Assembly (NCBI GenBank): GCA_903822375.1
Contig: CAIJOU010000293.1
Location: forward strand, 1 to 6,338
DNA: 6,338 bases
Direction: 5' to 3'
Source: Candidatus Hydrogenedentota bacterium
GTDB taxonomy: Bacteria; Hydrogenedentota; Hydrogenedentia; Hydrogenedentales; CAITNO01
Position numbers and translations under genes: made by a program. Numbering within the stretch: position 1 is the stretch's first letter; the number at the start of each line of letters is the position of its first letter. The notes beneath the pieces are model-generated. The model saw only the letters and a list, made by a program, of their open reading frames with translations, did no database searches and was not told the DNA's origin. Below, piece after piece: positions 3,580 through 6,338 of the stretch.

Positions 3580-6338
3580 ATGGGCACCTTCGGAAGAGTC
3601 GGCGCGGTAGTTCTGTTGGGTCTGACGTGCGGAGCCTGTGCGCAGGCTGCGGACGTAATAAATGACCTGTCGGCCGTAAAATACCTAGACCACTACCAGG
3701 GACCGGACCAGGGCAAAGAACTGCTCAAACAAAACGGATTCGTGGTGGTGCAGAAATTCTACCACCGCATCTCCGGTCCCTATGCGGACAACACGATGCC
3801 GCATTATGTGACCACTGATTCGGTCTACAACACCTTCCACGTCATCTTTGAGGAACTCCTCAAGCAGGTCGAGGCGGACTGTGCCGGGCGGGTGCTGAAA
3901 ATCACGAAGGATACGCGGGCTGCCCTGAAGAGCGCTCCTTCGGATGGCGTCGCGGGGATGCTGACCGCCTACACGGACGCGAAGACACTTGCCGACCATT
4001 ACTTTCAGGTCGCCGAATGCCTGCTCTCGGACGAGGAAGTCCCGGCGGACATCCCAGCCGCAGTGCGCAATGAACTGGCGCTGATTATGGATGCCGCCGG
4101 TCCCGCACCTTCGCCTCTGTTCAAGTACGAGACGGACTACAGCCAGTTCAAGCCCCGGGGCCTCTACACGTCGAGCAGAACGCTGGAACGGTACTTCCGG
4201 GCCATGAGTTGGTATGGCAACATGGCCTTCCGCGTCGTCGACGAGCGGGAATCGCTGGCGGCACTGATGATCGCACAGGCCCTTTCCTCCAATGAGGAAC
4301 TGAAGGATTCCTGGGCTAGGATAGACGGCCTCTACTCGTACCTGCTGGCACCAAGCGATGACCTCACCCCGCTCGAATACGCGAACGTCCTGCCGTCACT
4401 TTCTGCGGGTAAAAGCGCCCCGGAATTATGGGCGGCGTTCGGCCAGGCGGCCGCCAAACTCCGCGACCCCAAGATAAACGGCATGGTGCTCACGCCCGAA
4501 CAAATGCCTGACTGGCGAAGGCTGTCCAAAGGAATGCATTTCTTCGGAAAACATTACCTTCCGGACGGCGAGGCGTTCATGCACCTCACCGACCCGGAGG
4601 TCCCCGGACGGGGATTCCCTTCAGGACTGGATGTCATGGCCGTCAACGGCTCGGCACGGGCAGCGGAACTGGCCAGGATGCAGCCTGAGACACAGAATCC
4701 TGCCTACGATCAGGGGATCGCACAGTCGAAAAAGGCCTTTGTCAACAGCAAGAACGCCCCCGAACCCACGCATTACGCCCAGTTCCTGAACTTGCTCAAC
4801 ACCATCTACGCCCCCGCCTGTCCCAAAGCGCCTGCCTTTGCGAAAACGCCGGCCTACACCGACAAGAACCTAATGACCGCACTGTCGGCGTGGGCCAGCA
4901 TGCGCCACGCCTGGGCGCTGCACGCAAAGCAGAGCGTGATGTATCTGGGCGGGTCAATCGACGAACCGATTGTCGGATACGTGGAAACAAATTTACCCTT
5001 TTTTGAGGCGATACACGCGTTGGCCTTAAAGACCAGAGGCGCTTTCGTTGACTTTAAGGCAGCGGGCATGGGTCGACTAATGGAGTTTGACTCGATGGTC
5101 CTGCGCCTGACCGAAATGGTAAAGAAGGAAATCGGGGGACTGGCCCTCGCGAAAGATGACGCTTTGTTCCTGAAAGGCTACGCGCTCACCGTCAGCAAGC
5201 TCCAGGGGTTTGATACAAATGATGTCGTCGACAAGAACCAGCCCTGGATGGCGTTGGTCTCGGACATTCATTCCGAAATGCTGACGCAAGAGTGCGTTGA
5301 GGTGGGGGTGGGCGGGGTCATGCCCATTTATGTCATTGTGGAACGGGGCGGCACGCAGGAACTCATGATTGGCGGGGTGTGCTCCTACTACGAATTCCGT
5401 CAGCCCATCGCCGACCGGCTCACGGACGAAACATGGCGCAACCGCTGGGCCAACGGGCAGGTGCCACCGATGCCGACATGGACCTCCACCTTTGTGGCGG
5501 GCCAGTTCAGTACCGACACAATGATTGAACGCATAAAGAAGGGGGAGAATCCGGACGAGGCCTATTTCATTAATGACCCGAAGTTCTGCGATTTTCTCGA
5601 ATCGGCCGTCCAGCCTGGGTCGGCGCTCTATGAATCGAAAAGTTACTACTGGCTGCTCCCACTGACGACCGCCAAAGTGGGGCGCAAGATGGCGCCGTTT
5701 CTCCTCGAACAGATTCGCACGGCAAATACGGAGACAGGTGACGGAAGAGCAAACGCCCCATCTGCCGCCGCAGAGGCGTTTAGATTTGTTGTGACGCCGG
5801 AAGATCTGCCCGCACTGAAAGAACTTATGCTTGGAGGAGACGGTAACAGATCATATGCTGCCAGTCGTTGCCTTGACGGCCTAGAAGTTGCTGTTAAGAC
5901 CGATTTCCTCATTAGTCTTTACGAGATGACGGACAGCATGGAAATCCAGGAACTGTGCATGCGCGAAATCGGACGTTCTGCAACAAGCGACGTCACCCCA
6001 AGGCTCTTAAGCCTTTGGAACGGGGAAAGTCTGCCAGCCAAGGTGCTGATTGCGGACGCATTGGTTGCCATTTGGGCTCCCAAGTATCCCGAGTCTAGAG
6101 CGTTCTGCCCCCCGTCTCAGGCATCTGATGCAGAGCAGAACACTTGGGCGGCGGGGGCGAGGAAAGTCGTTCTGGAAACGCTGCAACTGGGTCAACCCAG
6201 CGTTGACAAAGGCAATACAACGAGAAGAGTGTCCTTGAGCATCGAATGGGATGAACTAATGAGTGCGGCAGGACGCCTGAAGCTTGAGGAAGTCATCCCC
6301 ATCCTCAAGAACGCAAGAAAAAATGGCGACCTCAGGAG
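3580..6338 (+). CDS. Secreted DUF3160 protein with C-terminal HEAT-like extension, 3' end cut off
   Basis: 919 full codons are visible without a stop. A Sec signal peptide covers about residues 1-24 (Arg6, hydrophobic core 7-16, cut near AQA or QAA before Asp25). The next ~620 residues carry DUF3160 (PF11369) signatures in order: TTDSVYNTFH (78-87), KPRGLYTSS (191-199), LERYFRAMSWYG (202-213), TALSAW with RHAWALHAKQS (433-452), GYVET (466-470), SDIHSE (561-566), SYYEF (602-606) and LTDETW (614-619). The family has no established function; members are large exported proteins common in environmental bacteria. DUF3160 similarity fades after about residue 640. From roughly 740 to 830 the sequence shows repeated amphipathic helices (LPALKELML, AASRCLDGL, ISLYEM, IQELCMREIG, LIADALVAIW) like HEAT/PBS-lyase repeats, usually protein-binding. 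The extension is locally less GC-rich (26 of 60 bases at 5881-5940 against 38 of 60 at 3601-3660). Extracytoplasmic location is inferred from the signal. Confidence 0.9.
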   Translation, partial: MGTFGRVGAVVLLGLTCGACAQAADVINDLSAVKYLDHYQGPDQGKELLKQNGFVVVQKFYHRISGPYADNTMPHYVTTDSVYNTFHVIFEELLKQVEADCAGRVLKITKDTRAALKSAPSDGVAGMLTAYTDAKTLADHYFQVAECLLSDEEVPADIPAAVRNELALIMDAAGPAPSPLFKYETDYSQFKPRGLYTSSRTLERYFRAMSWYGNMAFRVVDERESLAALMIAQALSSNEELKDSWARIDGLYSYLLAPSDDLTPLEYANVLPSLSAGKSAPELWAAFGQAAAKLRDPKINGMVLTPEQMPDWRRLSKGMHFFGKHYLPDGEAFMHLTDPEVPGRGFPSGLDVMAVNGSARAAELARMQPETQNPAYDQGIAQSKKAFVNSKNAPEPTHYAQFLNLLNTIYAPACPKAPAFAKTPAYTDKNLMTALSAWASMRHAWALHAKQSVMYLGGSIDEPIVGYVETNLPFFEAIHALALKTRGAFVDFKAAGMGRLMEFDSMVLRLTEMVKKEIGGLALAKDDALFLKGYALTVSKLQGFDTNDVVDKNQPWMALVSDIHSEMLTQECVEVGVGGVMPIYVIVERGGTQELMIGGVCSYYEFRQPIADRLTDETWRNRWANGQVPPMPTWTSTFVAGQFSTDTMIERIKKGENPDEAYFINDPKFCDFLESAVQPGSALYESKSYYWLLPLTTAKVGRKMAPFLLEQIRTANTETGDGRANAPSAAAEAFRFVVTPEDLPALKELMLGGDGNRSYAASRCLDGLEVAVKTDFLISLYEMTDSMEIQELCMREIGRSATSDVTPRLLSLWNGESLPAKVLIADALVAIWAPKYPESRAFCPPSQASDAEQNTWAAGARKVVLETLQLGQPSVDKGNTTRRVSLSIEWDELMSAAGRLKLEEVIPILKNARKNGDLR

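Noticed and set aside
3628..3641. Possible lipobox at Cys17 or Cys20 of the DUF3160 protein
   Set aside because: The residues before each cysteine (GLT, CGA) do not fit the lipobox pattern; an ordinary signal peptidase I site follows.

Overview
The window looks like a piece of a moderately GC-rich genome (about 60% GC in coding parts) from an environmental bacterium with many secreted proteins. The mix suggests a planctomycete-like, Hydrogenedentota-like or Lentisphaerota-like lineage: a secreted GH38-type glycosidase, a DUF3160 protein, an orphan lipoprotein, heptamer tandem repeats and 'ctctgcg' palindromic intergenic repeats. This placement is an inference from style of gene content; no rRNA or marker gene is present to test it.

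Layout. Positions 1-1843 (minus strand) hold most of a secreted GH38-family glycoside hydrolase, whose 3' end lies beyond the left edge. A 279-base divergent intergenic region (1844-2122) contains a tandem 19-bp repeat resembling an insertion-sequence end, plus three copies of a 9-mer. Positions 2123-2923 (plus) encode a 266-aa lipoprotein with no recognised family. The next spacer (2924-3190) has a heptamer tandem repeat, an imperfect hairpin and a possible promoter. It leads into a 45-aa single-span membrane microprotein at 3191-3328. Positions 3329-3579 hold a 90-bp palindromic repeat and a possible promoter. Position 3580 to the right edge (plus) encodes a large secreted DUF3160 protein with an extra C-terminal helical-repeat region; it is still open at the right edge.

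Together, all four proteins are predicted to leave the cytoplasm or sit in the membrane: two have Sec signal peptides, one has a lipobox and one has a transmembrane helix. No shared pathway can be shown. The genes are separated by long spacers with their own Shine-Dalgarno sites, and repeats lie between them, so they look like individually transcribed genes rather than an operon. I see no tRNA, rRNA, CRISPR array, riboswitch or intact transposase.
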